DNA of 64,000 nt from an uncultured Verrucomicrobiales bacterium. Lineage in GTDB: Bacteria > Verrucomicrobiota > Verrucomicrobiia > Verrucomicrobiales > Akkermansiaceae. A model generated the notes under the pieces. That model saw nothing but the letters and a program-made list of their open reading frames with translations. It was not told where the DNA came from and made no database searches. Position 1 is the stretch's first letter. Each line of letters starts with the position of its first letter. This document shows positions 15,632 through 24,288 of this stretch, piece by piece. The DNA is taken from contig CALDZJ010000021.1 in the NCBI GenBank assembly GCA_937944055.1, positions 1-64,000 on the forward strand, written 5' to 3'. A program made the position numbers and the translations under genes.

Positions 15632-16753
15632 TCACGGGCTCAAAATCCCCTCGATTGAGCGGAAGTAGGAGAGCCACCACTGCCAAGCTCCGAAAACCCA
15701 AGTCAGCGCAGCTAAAGCGAGAAATGGTCCGTAGGGTAAGGGTTTCCCAAACCCCACCCTCGCGACCATCGCGGCGATGATCGCGTAAATCGAGCTAGAA
15801 AAGATGACAAAAATCACCGCTTGCCAGCCCAAAAAAGCTCCAATCATGCCCAGCAAATGAGGATCGCCCATCCCCATCGCTTCACGAGGAATCGAGACCT
15901 TCGTGGCCTTCCCTTCCAATGATTTCAGGGCTTCAATCGACCACTTCTTCTCCTGAATTACGAAATCATCTCGCCGAATCGTGATTTTTTTGGCCGGCTG
16001 CCGCTGCCCATCGACCTTAAAGCCATGCCCTTCGATCACGAGTTCATCAGAACTGCGGAAAAATAGATCATCCCAAGAATAAGCCTCATCTCCGAGAACC
16101 CAGTGGAGCTGCGGACTCTTCCCAAAACCCTCCTGAAGTCGCCACTCGGTAGCCTCCTCGAGGGTCATTTTTAACCGCCCCCATATCAGCTTACCAAGCA
16201 TGACCACCAGCCAGAGTGAGCCGAAGCCAACCAAGCAGCCCAGCCCAGCCTTCCGCAGCCCCTCCCAGGGACTGGGTTCAGCACAGGTCGAGTGAGGCGC
16301 AGATGCAAGACTCATTCCGCTCAGATCTAAGAGCTGTGGGCAGGACAAACTCCCGAGTAAAGCGAGACCAACTCCCGCAGCGGTCCACGTAATCGGGATG
16401 AGCTGATGCTCGGCATCAATGAAAGAAACCGTCACTAAAATCGTGAAAAAAAGAATCGCCAAAATAGCGCTCGGCATGGGGAAAAAAGACCACGCTAGAA
16501 AGTAAAGAGCCCCCGTGAGGACCTCCACCATGAGGTAACGCAAGGCAATCGGCGCTGAGCAAGTCCGGCATTTTCCCCGCTGGAGAAGCCAGGTCACAAT
16601 CGGGAGATTCTGCCAAGCTGGCAGCGTGTTCTTACAATGGGGACAGAATGAGCGCTTCGGATCATAGACCGAAAGCCCGCGCGGTAAGCGATAAATCGCA
16701 ACGTTTAAAAAAGACCCCACACAGAGCCCGATGAGGACGATTCCCACCCCCAT
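15632..16753 (-). CDS. Prepilin peptidase (A24) with a large inserted domain
   Basis: Membrane aspartic protease that cleaves and N-methylates type IV prepilins or pseudopilins. 373 residues from the ATG at 16753, where GLCVGSFLNVAIYRLPRG follows as expected; a longer TTG start at 16813 is less likely. The zinc-binding CPHCKNTLPAWQNLP...CRTCSAPI loop is intact. The first catalytic Asp lies in VTVSFIDAEHQLIP and the second in GMGDPHLLGMIGAFLGW (GxGD, with PHL replacing the usual VKL). Between the transmembrane segments near residues 185 and 285 lies an extra soluble stretch of about 95 residues (rich in Trp, Asp, Lys) that normal enzymes (~250-290 residues) lack. No pilus genes are adjacent. 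Confidence 0.88.
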   Translation of the reverse strand: MGVGIVLIGLCVGSFLNVAIYRLPRGLSVYDPKRSFCPHCKNTLPAWQNLPIVTWLLQRGKCRTCSAPIALRYLMVEVLTGALYFLAWSFFPMPSAILAILFFTILVTVSFIDAEHQLIPITWTAAGVGLALLGSLSCPQLLDLSGMSLASAPHSTCAEPSPWEGLRKAGLGCLVGFGSLWLVVMLGKLIWGRLKMTLEEATEWRLQEGFGKSPQLHWVLGDEAYSWDDLFFRSSDELVIEGHGFKVDGQRQPAKKITIRRDDFVIQEKKWSIEALKSLEGKATKVSIPREAMGMGDPHLLGMIGAFLGWQAVIFVIFSSSIYAIIAAMVARVGFGKPLPYGPFLALAALTWVFGAWQWWLSYFRSIEGILSP

Positions 16754-16873
16754 GACCTCGCTGCTCCAAATTTCTTCCACCTTCAAAAACCTTAGCGAGA
16801 AAACACGGAGCAATCAAGCCCACGGCAAGAGGATCTCCGCCACTCTTTTTTTACAACACCTTCCCTGAAACTT

Positions 16874-17488
16874 CTAGGGCAAGTAATAAGGCTTAAGCAT
16901 CCAGTAACAAATCGGCCCAGTCACCGCGACGTAAAGCCAGAGCGGAAAGACACGGCGCGCAAGTTTCTTATGCTTCACAAAATCCCGTGTCCAAGCGTGA
17001 ACGAAGCTCATAAGAATCATCGGGAAACTTACGGCAGCTGCTACGATATGCGTGATCAAGATAAGCAAATAAAGAGCTCGCAGCCCACCCACCGCATTTG
17101 CCTCCGCAGCATCGATTTCAGAATTCCCATCAATGTCACCAAACTTCGTCTCCGGCATCGTAAAGTGATAAAGAACATAACAGACGAGAAAAACCGTAGA
17201 GAGAAGTAAAGCCGCCGTCATACAGCGCTGGTGCGCTCGATATTGCTTACGAACGATGCACCACAGCCCTCCTAGCAAGCAGGCCGCCACGATCGTATTG
17301 ATTAAGGCCACCACTCCGGGGAGCATTTTAAGATAAGCCTCCACCTCGAGAGGCTGGGTGAACTTATACTCCGAGCGCATCGCCACCACGAGGCTGAGCA
17401 CCACCACGGTCAAGACCCAGACAAGCCGCTTCAGAATCTTTGCGCGGGCCACCAACACCGGCTCATTGATGAAGGGATGATCACTCAT
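16874..17488 (-). CDS. DUF420 membrane protein with an EF-hand-like insertion
   Basis: 204 residues with about five membrane segments. DUF420 proteins accompany heme-copper oxidase assembly genes (CtaM-like role). Here FGDIDGNSEIDAAEAN (residues ~117-132) interrupts the loop that in the family usually reads straight from a short Gly-rich segment into the next helix. DIDGNSEIDAAE is a perfect 12-residue EF-hand/dockerin calcium loop (D1, D3, N5, E7, I8, D9, E12). The gene overlaps the Sco gene by ATGA and is last in the cyoE-Sco unit. The function in oxidase maturation is inferred from the family and neighbours. Confidence 0.82.
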   Translation of the reverse strand: MSDHPFINEPVLVARAKILKRLVWVLTVVVLSLVVAMRSEYKFTQPLEVEAYLKMLPGVVALINTIVAACLLGGLWCIVRKQYRAHQRCMTAALLLSTVFLVCYVLYHFTMPETKFGDIDGNSEIDAAEANAVGGLRALYLLILITHIVAAAVSFPMILMSFVHAWTRDFVKHKKLARRVFPLWLYVAVTGPICYWMLKPYYLP

Positions 17489-18162
17489 GACTTGGGAGCC
17501 TTTAATTCACGCAGCGCTTCTTGGATTTCACTCCTCAATTGCTCGATTGGGATTCCCTCATCCCACTTATGGACCAGAGTATTCCCCCGATACACCTGAA
17601 TCCCTAAATCATGCGCCCAACGGCCCTTTGAGGCGATTTCCGCTGGCTCAAAACGCTCCAAAATCGTCGTGAAAAACATCTTCTCCGTCATGAAGTCCCA
17701 GAGCGTCTCCCGCTCCGCTTTTAGGAACCACCAATTGGCAGGATTCGCGCTCAGTCGGTCCCGCACATCGGCCAATTTTTCCATCGTATCATCCTCCGGA
17801 TCCACTGAAAAACAGGCCACCATAAAGTCCTCGTTCGACTGAAATTCCTTATAAATCTTTAACAAATGCTTGGCATTACGTTCCGCACACATCGGGCAAG
17901 CCGCATAAAACTGCACCGCCAGCCACACCTTATCATGCAGATCAGAAAGCATCACCTTAGACCCATCTTGACGCTCTAGCTCGATGTCTGCTTCCAGCAC
18001 CGCCATCTCATCGACAACTTCCTTGCCCACACCAGTGGCGGGTGGAGCCTCACGCCGCTTTTCCTTCCTCAAGCCCGATAAAAGGACGGACATTCCTAGA
18101 ATCAAAATGGAAAGGAGGGCGACCCCCACATAAATTAGCGTAATTTTCTTTTTATCAGTCAT
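17485..18162 (-). CDS. SCO1/SenC-family copper chaperone or thioredoxin-like protein
   Basis: 225 residues with an N-terminal membrane anchor (residues 7-29) and a thioredoxin fold facing outside. The redox/copper motif is FYAACPMCAERN (Cys-x-x-Cys at residues ~93-96) and a candidate third ligand His is in RWAHDLGIQVYRG (~183). Sco proteins load copper into the CuA site of cytochrome c oxidase. It overlaps both neighbours by ATGA: the Cys-less homologue upstream and DUF420 downstream. The low overall similarity means a general disulfide role cannot be excluded. Confidence 0.8.
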   Translation of the reverse strand: MTDKKKITLIYVGVALLSILILGMSVLLSGLRKEKRREAPPATGVGKEVVDEMAVLEADIELERQDGSKVMLSDLHDKVWLAVQFYAACPMCAERNAKHLLKIYKEFQSNEDFMVACFSVDPEDDTMEKLADVRDRLSANPANWWFLKAERETLWDFMTEKMFFTTILERFEPAEIASKGRWAHDLGIQVYRGNTLVHKWDEGIPIEQLRSEIQEALRELKAPKS

Positions 18163-18941
18163 TTTTGGCCTTTCTCATCAGGGTTTGCATAGAGGTAGCG
18201 GATGGAATCAATGAGCATCGTGCGCAAGAGCGGCGTGCTCATGGGAAGGGGGCGCACCTCATCGGCGGAATGGGTTTCTAAAGCCTTAGCACGCTCCTTT
18301 TCATAGCGGTTTACTTTTTCAAAGTCCCACCCTCGGGAAAATCCGGGCCAGCCCCTCACGTGGAGATGTTGGTCCAGCAAGACGATGCGCGAATCGTATT
18401 CAAATCCCTCACCCTTCTCTCTCGGCGTGATATTAAAACGCATCTTTGCTTTTAAAAATGATCGCAGGGAGGACTTCCCCTCCTCGTTTGCGACCACCCG
18501 CAGGACCTCAGGCTCCGCACCGTACTCAGAAAGGAGAGCACTCATTTTTTCAGGTTCCGTATTTGAGCCATCCAGAACGAAGATCAAAATTCGTGGCTTC
18601 TGCGCCGCGTCTTGAAAGGCGGCCATCACCTCCTTCAGCGCAGCCAGCGAGGGCAGGGACTGCTCCTGCGGCCTCATCGAGAGGGTAAGCGCGAGCGTGA
18701 CGTGCCCCTTAAGTTCCTGCAAGTTTCGCTGCTGTCCATCCGCCGTCAAAAGCTCCACCTCCGGTTCGGTGATCTTGGTCAGGAGGCTCGGACGCGCGCT
18801 GTCGTGCGTGCGCTCACGATATTGCAAATAGGCATAATTGAGCAAAAAACCGCTCACGATCATAAAGAGCACGATCTTAAATGCGGTCGCCCGTAACTTC
18901 TTCGGGTCCCGCTCGGCGGGCTCTAATTTGCTGACATCCAC
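18159..18941 (-). CDS. Membrane-anchored Sco/thioredoxin-like protein lacking the active cysteines
   Basis: 260 residues starting at GTG, with one membrane anchor (residues 23-42). A thioredoxin-like layout follows: EVELLTADGQQRNLQELKGHVTLALTLSM matches the strand before the usual CxxxC, but the motif position reads SMRPQEQS and the protein has no Cys at all. IVLLDQHLHVRGWPGF corresponds to the DxxGxxRG end of Sco proteins. It is directly upstream of and overlapping the Cys-containing Sco gene. It is probably a structural or regulatory partner; the pairing is seen, the role is inferred. Confidence 0.65.
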   Translation of the reverse strand: MDVSKLEPAERDPKKLRATAFKIVLFMIVSGFLLNYAYLQYRERTHDSARPSLLTKITEPEVELLTADGQQRNLQELKGHVTLALTLSMRPQEQSLPSLAALKEVMAAFQDAAQKPRILIFVLDGSNTEPEKMSALLSEYGAEPEVLRVVANEEGKSSLRSFLKAKMRFNITPREKGEGFEYDSRIVLLDQHLHVRGWPGFSRGWDFEKVNRYEKERAKALETHSADEVRPLPMSTPLLRTMLIDSIRYLYANPDEKGQK

Positions 18942-18958
18942 TGCGGGCGAAAGCTAAC

Positions 18959-19888
18959 TCAACTCCACGTAAAGGCAAGACCGAGCAACACCACAGGGAG
19001 ATAGATCAAGGTCCCGAAAAAAGCCTTTCGCATCGGGGCCCGCTCGCCCGAGGCCCGATAGGCCAAAATCGGGCGCATCAAATAAACCACCAGAACAGTG
19101 TGCGCGACCGCCACTAACCAAGGGAAAAGCCCCGTCGCCGCACCCGCGATGACCAGCCCAATCAAACAGAGAGAAAAGCCGATAAATAGCCGCGCCGTCT
19201 TCCCACCAGAGGCATCACCATTCGACCACATTTGATAACCCGCCTCCTCATACTCCTCACGACACAGCCAACTAATCGCGACGAAGTGCGGCAGCTGCCA
19301 AAAAAAGAGGAGTGAAAACAGAAACCACCCGCCCCATGCCGCCCAATCGCCCCCTCCTCCGACCCATCCGATCAAGGGAGGAATCGCCCCAGGAATCGCC
19401 CCCACCAAGGTATTAGCCCAGTGCCATTTCTTCATAGGCGTATAGATAAACACGTAAATTCCAATCGTCACCGCCGCCAACAAAGCAGCCACCCCATTAA
19501 CCATCGTCTGCAAATGAATCACCCCGAAGGCCGCTAAACCCCAGCCAATCGCGAAGGCCTTGATGACCCCCATCCGCCGTGATGGCAGAGGCCGGTCCGA
19601 AGTCCGCGCCATGCGCGCATCATCCTCGATCTCCATCAGCTGATTAAAGGCAGCCGAGCCGAAGGCCGCAGCCGCCGTCCCGATTAAAGTGTGCAGCAAA
19701 AGCCAGCCTTTACCACTCATGCCACCCTCCCCTTGCGCCGCCAAGAAAAAGCCAAAAAGCGTCGTCACCAAGACAAAGGTATTCAGTCGCAACTTCGTAA
19801 GAACTTGAAGATCCTTACTGAAACTCGGCAGATTAGACGGCGCGGCAGATGATTCTTTCTCGGACAAGGTGGCGCAGTGTGACCTCAC
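18959..19888 (-). CDS. ctaB: Protoheme IX farnesyltransferase (heme O synthase)
   Basis: 309-residue UbiA-family membrane enzyme that adds farnesyl to heme B for heme-copper oxidases. The aspartate-rich motif NQLMEIEDDARMARTSDRPLPS (residues ~85-106) is the heme O synthase version of the prenyl-diphosphate site; the second motif YTPMKKWHWANTLVGAIPGAIPPLIGW (~150-176) is also typical. About eight membrane helices. The start used is GTG with 35 non-conserved residues before the first helix, so the true start may be internal. First gene of the oxidase assembly run; the oxidase subunits themselves are not in the window. Confidence 0.92.
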   Translation of the reverse strand: MRSHCATLSEKESSAAPSNLPSFSKDLQVLTKLRLNTFVLVTTLFGFFLAAQGEGGMSGKGWLLLHTLIGTAAAAFGSAAFNQLMEIEDDARMARTSDRPLPSRRMGVIKAFAIGWGLAAFGVIHLQTMVNGVAALLAAVTIGIYVFIYTPMKKWHWANTLVGAIPGAIPPLIGWVGGGGDWAAWGGWFLFSLLFFWQLPHFVAISWLCREEYEEAGYQMWSNGDASGGKTARLFIGFSLCLIGLVIAGAATGLFPWLVAVAHTVLVVYLMRPILAYRASGERAPMRKAFFGTLIYLPVVLLGLAFTWS

Positions 19889-19973
19889 CCAGCCCTTCCC
19901 GCAATAGCGACTGTTCCAGAATCGTCATTTTTCCTTTCCGTCCACGCTGAGATTAAGGAAAGTCTCCCTCCAA

Positions 19974-21632
19974 ATGAGCAACAAGGACCAATATCAACGC
20001 GAGCTCGACGTCATCGAGGAAGTGAAAGACAAGGGCCCCTTGGGGAAATTCCTCGGCTACGCGAAGATCTCGGGCCCCGGCTGGCTCCAAGGCGCCATCA
20101 CCCTCGGCAGTGGTTCGCTCGCCGGAGCGCTCTACCTTGGAGTCGTCTCCGGAAATAGCCTTCTCTGGGTCCAGCCCCTCGCCATGATCTGCGGCATTAT
20201 CATGCTCTCAGCCATCGCCTATGTCACCCTCTCCACCCAGCAAAGGCCCCTGCGTTTGATCAACCAACACCTCCACCCGCTTCTCGGCTGGTCTTGGCTC
20301 ATCGCTACCATCATGGCCAACATCGTCTGGACCATGCCCCAATTTTCTCTCGGCACCGCCGCGATCCAACAAAACCTCCTCGGGGCAGAACGCTTTCAGT
20401 GGCCCATCATCTTCAGCCTTTTCGGCATCGGCCTCTACGTGAACTACCTCTACCAGGCCGAGGGCGGCGGAGCCAAACTCTTCGACCGGATTATCAAGGT
20501 CATGGTTGGACTCATCATGCTCTCCTTTATCGCCGTGGTGGGCTCTCTCGTCTTCTCAGGCAAGCTCGACTTCGGCGGGATCCTTGCAGGCTTCATTCCT
20601 GACCTCTCACTCCTCAGCTCTCCCGCCTCCACCTTCGCGGAGGACATCGCAGCCTCCTCCGATCCAGCATGGTGGACCAAGCACATTTCAGACACTCAGA
20701 AGTCTAAAATCTTCGCCGCCTTTGGCACCGCCGTCGGGATTAACATGACCTTCCTCCTTCCCTACACCCTCCTAAAAAAGAAATGGGGCGCAAAACATCG
20801 CGGCCTCTCAATCACCGACCTCTCGATCGGCCTCTTCGTTCCTTTTTTCCTCGCCACCGCCTGTGTCGTCATCGCATCCGCATCCTCCTTTCATGGGAAA
20901 TCAGCCGATGTCGATCCCCTGAAAACCTACCCCACTCTCGCAAAAATGGAGAGCGTCGCCTCCCTCCTCAAGGACCTCCCCGCGGAAACTCAAGAGGACC
21001 TCGCAGCAAGGAACGCCGTGATCGCCTCCGCCCCAGACCTGAAAGACGCTGACTACAAACTCGCCTCGATGTTACACTCGCGCGATGCCGATGCTCTCGC
21101 CATCACCTTAAAACCCTTCACCGGCGAGGTCATCGGCCAAAAGGTCTTCGGAGTCGGAGTCCTCGGCATGGCCATTTCCACCATCATCATCCTCATGCTC
21201 ATTAACGGCCTCGCCTTCCAAGAACTTTTCGCTGAAGCGATGGGCTCCAAGCCCGCCTACTTCCTCGGTTGCACCATCTCAGGGCTCTCCGGCTGCCTCT
21301 TCCCCTTCTTTTGGTCTGGCGAAAGTAAAGCCGCCCTCGCCATCCCCACTTCCGTGATCGGAGGCTCACTCATCCCCATCGCCTATTTCACCTTCTTCCT
21401 ACTCATGAACTCGAAGAAAGTGCTCGGCGACAAGCGCCCAGAAGGCCGCGCACGCCTCATTTGGAACAGCCTCATGATCTTTGCCACCACCGTCGCCACC
21501 GTCGGCACTTACTGGGCCACCTCTGCCAAAAAATTCGGAAACTTCCCCGCTGGCACGGTGGGCATGGCCTTCCTACTCCTCCTCTTCATCGTCGGCACGC
21601 TCTCCTTCATCGCAAAGGAAAGAAAAGCCTAA
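19974..21632 (+). CDS. Nramp-related metal ion transporter
   Basis: 552 residues with about 11-12 hydrophobic segments. KISGPGWLQGAITLGSGSLAGALYLG (residues ~32-57) corresponds to the first Nramp helix, although the canonical DPGN metal-site motif is replaced by LGSGS, so the substrate may differ from Mn/Fe. This divergent Nramp group is common in Planctomycetes and Verrucomicrobia. A long soluble loop lies between residues ~305 and 385 (ADVDPLKTYPTLAKMESV onward). The gene is divergent from ctaB with 85 bases between. Codons are strongly C-ending. Confidence 0.75.
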   Translation: MSNKDQYQRELDVIEEVKDKGPLGKFLGYAKISGPGWLQGAITLGSGSLAGALYLGVVSGNSLLWVQPLAMICGIIMLSAIAYVTLSTQQRPLRLINQHLHPLLGWSWLIATIMANIVWTMPQFSLGTAAIQQNLLGAERFQWPIIFSLFGIGLYVNYLYQAEGGGAKLFDRIIKVMVGLIMLSFIAVVGSLVFSGKLDFGGILAGFIPDLSLLSSPASTFAEDIAASSDPAWWTKHISDTQKSKIFAAFGTAVGINMTFLLPYTLLKKKWGAKHRGLSITDLSIGLFVPFFLATACVVIASASSFHGKSADVDPLKTYPTLAKMESVASLLKDLPAETQEDLAARNAVIASAPDLKDADYKLASMLHSRDADALAITLKPFTGEVIGQKVFGVGVLGMAISTIIILMLINGLAFQELFAEAMGSKPAYFLGCTISGLSGCLFPFFWSGESKAALAIPTSVIGGSLIPIAYFTFFLLMNSKKVLGDKRPEGRARLIWNSLMIFATTVATVGTYWATSAKKFGNFPAGTVGMAFLLLLFIVGTLSFIAKERKA

Positions 21633-21633
21633 A

Positions 21634-21677
21634 AAAATACCGACCCCGAGCAAAAGCTCCAAGGCCGGTATTTGTGA
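21634..21677 (-). terminator. Terminator of the thrombospondin-repeat gene
   Basis: On the minus strand ACCGGCC and GGAGC pair with GCTC and GGTCGGT around TTTT, followed by a run of T (ATTTTTTT). It lies about 45 bases behind the gene's stop and sits tail-to-tail with the Nramp-like gene. Confidence 0.6.
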
Positions 21678-21721
21678 AGATCAGATCGATTCTCCGCGTG
21701 CTCTCGTTTGCTCCGCGTGCT

Positions 21722-23518
21722 CTAGTTTGATGCAGGACCCTCCCACACTTGGAAGAACTGACGCTCTATCCCATTCACAGGAGCCACCGAAAGAGGTCCA
21801 CTGCTTGTGAAATCAGAACCACTGATGGGGATCCATTGCCGTAAATTAGTCGACGAGCGGATGTGGAATGTTTGGGCCCCAGCTCCGGGAACATTTGCCA
21901 CTGAGAGCTCTGCCATGTTATCCACAACATCCACCGAGAGGATTTCAAGAGTCAGGTCTCCGGTTTCTTCAACTGATGATAAGGGAGTGAAGGTGAAGCT
22001 CATGTTCGTGAGATTAGCCGACTGACCACCAAAGCCCGAACGCATGCGCACCTCGTCAAAGGAGATTGGCCCCACGAAAATCGCCTCCTGGCCGCGGAAA
22101 GTCACCGTAAGGGTATCATCCCCACCGGCAAGCATGTCCATCCGCACCGTGAAGCTCTCAGGAGCTGAAGTCTCAACCGGGACCGTGTTTCCATCAGTAT
22201 CAAGAAGCTCAACCGCTCCGACACCCGGAGCACCAAAGACAGTCCAAGTGGTATCAAAGAAGTTGTTACCGACCCCGAAGCCTTCCTCGCCATCATTGTA
22301 AACTTCTAGCAACGTGAAGCCACCATCACCAGAATCATTGGCTAAACTGACAAACTCTAGGTCAAAGCTGTATTCAATTCTCCCTTCCAGAGTGTCATCA
22401 ATCTCCTGACCGATCAGGCCGACGATGCTACCAGAGTCGATCAAGAGAGTTCCTAATCCACCTCCTTCGACATTGAGTTGATCACGCGGAGTGAACGTAG
22501 AGAGAGGACGCTCGCTGCTCAGCAAGGGATCAGTCCCACTGGATACCTCTAAGAAATCGCTCACCAAATCATCATCACTATCGAAGCGATTGGGATCACT
22601 TCCATAAACATTCACTTCCTCCCCATCCGTTAAGAGGTCGGAATCTGAATCAGCATTCAGCGGGGAACTTAAAGTGGTATTCACCTCCTCGCCATCGCTC
22701 AGTTCATCACCATCGCTATCAGCGAGCACAGGATCTGTTCCCTCCTCAAACTCTAAATGATCATCCAAGCCGTCATTATCAAAATCAGAGAAAGTTGGGA
22801 TATCATTCGGACCTCTCACATCTGCGAGGGTCAGTGAACCTGGCGGATTCTGAAGAGCATCTGCATCAATGATCAGTTGCTCAAAAAAATCGGGTAATCC
22901 ATCTCCATCGGAGTCCAAAACTCCAGAGGAGACCTCCACTGACATGTCAGTGAAGTTGGCAATTTGACCGGTATTGCCAGAGCGGACCCGAAATTCATCA
23001 AAAGAGATCGGGCCAACGAAGCTATTCTCTTCTCCTCGGAAGAGGATCGTAGCAGTGTCATCTCCACCGGCTACCATCGTAAAAGTAAGAGTGAAGGTTT
23101 CAGGAGCGTTCGTTTCCAGCATTCCGGGCAGTCCGTCAGAATCAAAGACGAAAAAGTTAAACCCATTTGCGGTATCAGGACGCCCGTAGCCACTCCAGAC
23201 AGTCGATGTCCAGTGATCACCGACTCCCATCTGAACATCACCATCAAGATAGGTCTCAAACCCAGTGAAACCGAACTCACCGGTTCCATTTGCGAGTCCC
23301 GTAAACTCGATTGTAAAATTACAGACGACGGTGCCGGTAAAATTATCGTCAATCGGGAATCCGGCTTCTTCGAGAAGCTCCTCAGGGGTGACGATCGTGA
23401 TCCCAGCACCTCCACCTTCGACTCCGAATTGATCCGGAATATCGATAATTGCTTGGGAGGAGACGACTGATGCGAGTAGGGCGGTAAAACTGAGGGAATT
23501 GAATTTCATAAATTTCAT
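21722..23518 (-). CDS. Exported protein with thrombospondin type-3 repeats between two homologous domains
   Basis: 598 residues, signal peptide at 1-23 (LSFTALLASVVSSQA). Residues ~27-195 and ~345-500 are copies of the same domain: both start DQ(F/L)xVEGGG, and both carry APE(T/S)FT, (A/L)GGDDT, FRG(Q)E, FVGPISFDE and RSG. Between them (~200-340) are five calcium-binding repeats such as DSDGDGLPDFFE and DSDGDELSDGEE. The C-terminal ~75 residues (TFHIRSSTNLRQWIPISG ... RQFFQVWEG) are a module typical of verrucomicrobial surface proteins. No PEP-CTERM anchor is seen. Likely secreted or surface-bound; ligand unknown. Confidence 0.8.
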   Translation of the reverse strand: MKFMKFNSLSFTALLASVVSSQAIIDIPDQFGVEGGGAGITIVTPEELLEEAGFPIDDNFTGTVVCNFTIEFTGLANGTGEFGFTGFETYLDGDVQMGVGDHWTSTVWSGYGRPDTANGFNFFVFDSDGLPGMLETNAPETFTLTFTMVAGGDDTATILFRGEENSFVGPISFDEFRVRSGNTGQIANFTDMSVEVSSGVLDSDGDGLPDFFEQLIIDADALQNPPGSLTLADVRGPNDIPTFSDFDNDGLDDHLEFEEGTDPVLADSDGDELSDGEEVNTTLSSPLNADSDSDLLTDGEEVNVYGSDPNRFDSDDDLVSDFLEVSSGTDPLLSSERPLSTFTPRDQLNVEGGGLGTLLIDSGSIVGLIGQEIDDTLEGRIEYSFDLEFVSLANDSGDGGFTLLEVYNDGEEGFGVGNNFFDTTWTVFGAPGVGAVELLDTDGNTVPVETSAPESFTVRMDMLAGGDDTLTVTFRGQEAIFVGPISFDEVRMRSGFGGQSANLTNMSFTFTPLSSVEETGDLTLEILSVDVVDNMAELSVANVPGAGAQTFHIRSSTNLRQWIPISGSDFTSSGPLSVAPVNGIERQFFQVWEGPASN

Positions 23519-23549
23519 AAAAGGGGGCGGAAAAGTATTTCTGTCTTAA

Positions 23550-23588
23550 AAAAAAAGAAAGCAGGGCCATCACGGTGATAGGCCCTGC
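23550..23588 (-). terminator. Strong terminator of the PEP-CTERM gene
   Basis: On the minus strand GCAGGGCC pairs with GGCCCTGC around an inner ATCAC/GTGAT stem, followed by TTTCTTTTTTTTT. It begins about 17 bases behind the gene's stop codon. Confidence 0.85.
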
Positions 23589-23604
23589 TGCTGAATGGGA
23601 AGGT

Positions 23605-24288
23605 CTAGCGACGGCGCTTGCCCAAAAGCAGCGCACTCATTCCAAGCAAAATAACGGAACTAGGCTCAGGAACTGGCAGAACGGCATTCTGGAAATCGTC
23701 CGCGACGACTAAGTTCTCGAGAGTCGTTTGACCGGTCCCGTTTCCAGCTCTGTGTCGAAGTTGCGTGATTGTTCCAAGGTTGATATTGGTGACCTGAGTC
23801 GCGGGAAATGCGCCGTCAGTCACCGCTGGGTCTACCCATAGCTGCCAAGAATCTAATCCAGTGGCGACATCGATCGTGACAGAAGCCACAAGCCGAACGG
23901 TCTCGCCGACAACGTAGAGCTGCCCAGTGCTACCCGCGACAGTTCCTCCAGTTCCACCACCGTAGTCGAGGTCGAACCAGCCATTGCCGAGGATGAAGTT
24001 ACTCTGTCCATCCCCTCCGGTGCTATCGAACTGCAAGCCGCCAAAGAAGCCGCCTGCACCCGTTTCACCAGCGTTGTTATCGATCGTCCAATCCCAACCA
24101 AAGTAGGTGGTTCCGCCGGCATTTAGGGTATCAATCCAGTTGTCGGTATCATCCGCAGTCGTCACGAGCACGTTGTCGACTCCCGTAGTGGCAACGGCAG
24201 GACCGTCGATCGTTTGGATCACAGCCGCTGGCAACGTGACCGCAGTAAGGAGAGATCCGACTGCTGTTATTGCTAGGTTTTTTTTCAT
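23605..24288 (-). CDS. PEP-CTERM sorting domain protein
   Basis: 227 residues, signal peptide 1-22 (LAITAVGSLLTAVTLPAAV). The C-terminus VPEPSSVILLGMSALLLGKRRR is a textbook PEP-CTERM signal: VPEP, a hydrophobic helix and a basic tail. It is recognised by an exosortase during surface sorting in exopolysaccharide-producing bacteria. The body is Gly/Asp/Thr-rich (GGTTYFGWDWTIDNNAGETG, GGGTGGTVAGSTGQLYVVGE) and probably a beta-sandwich of LamG/concanavalin type. No exosortase gene lies in the window. The cargo function is unknown. It is upstream of the thrombospondin-repeat gene on the same strand but has its own terminator. Confidence 0.85.
   Translation of the reverse strand: MKKNLAITAVGSLLTAVTLPAAVIQTIDGPAVATTGVDNVLVTTADDTDNWIDTLNAGGTTYFGWDWTIDNNAGETGAGGFFGGLQFDSTGGDGQSNFILGNGWFDLDYGGGTGGTVAGSTGQLYVVGETVRLVASVTIDVATGLDSWQLWVDPAVTDGAFPATQVTNINLGTITQLRHRAGNGTGQTTLENLVVADDFQNAVLPVPEPSSVILLGMSALLLGKRRR

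Noticed and set aside
12191..19973. Search for a dif-like site at the composition switch
   Set aside because: No sequence resembling the dif core (such as TTATGTTAA or ATAATGTAT) was seen in the intergenic gaps.
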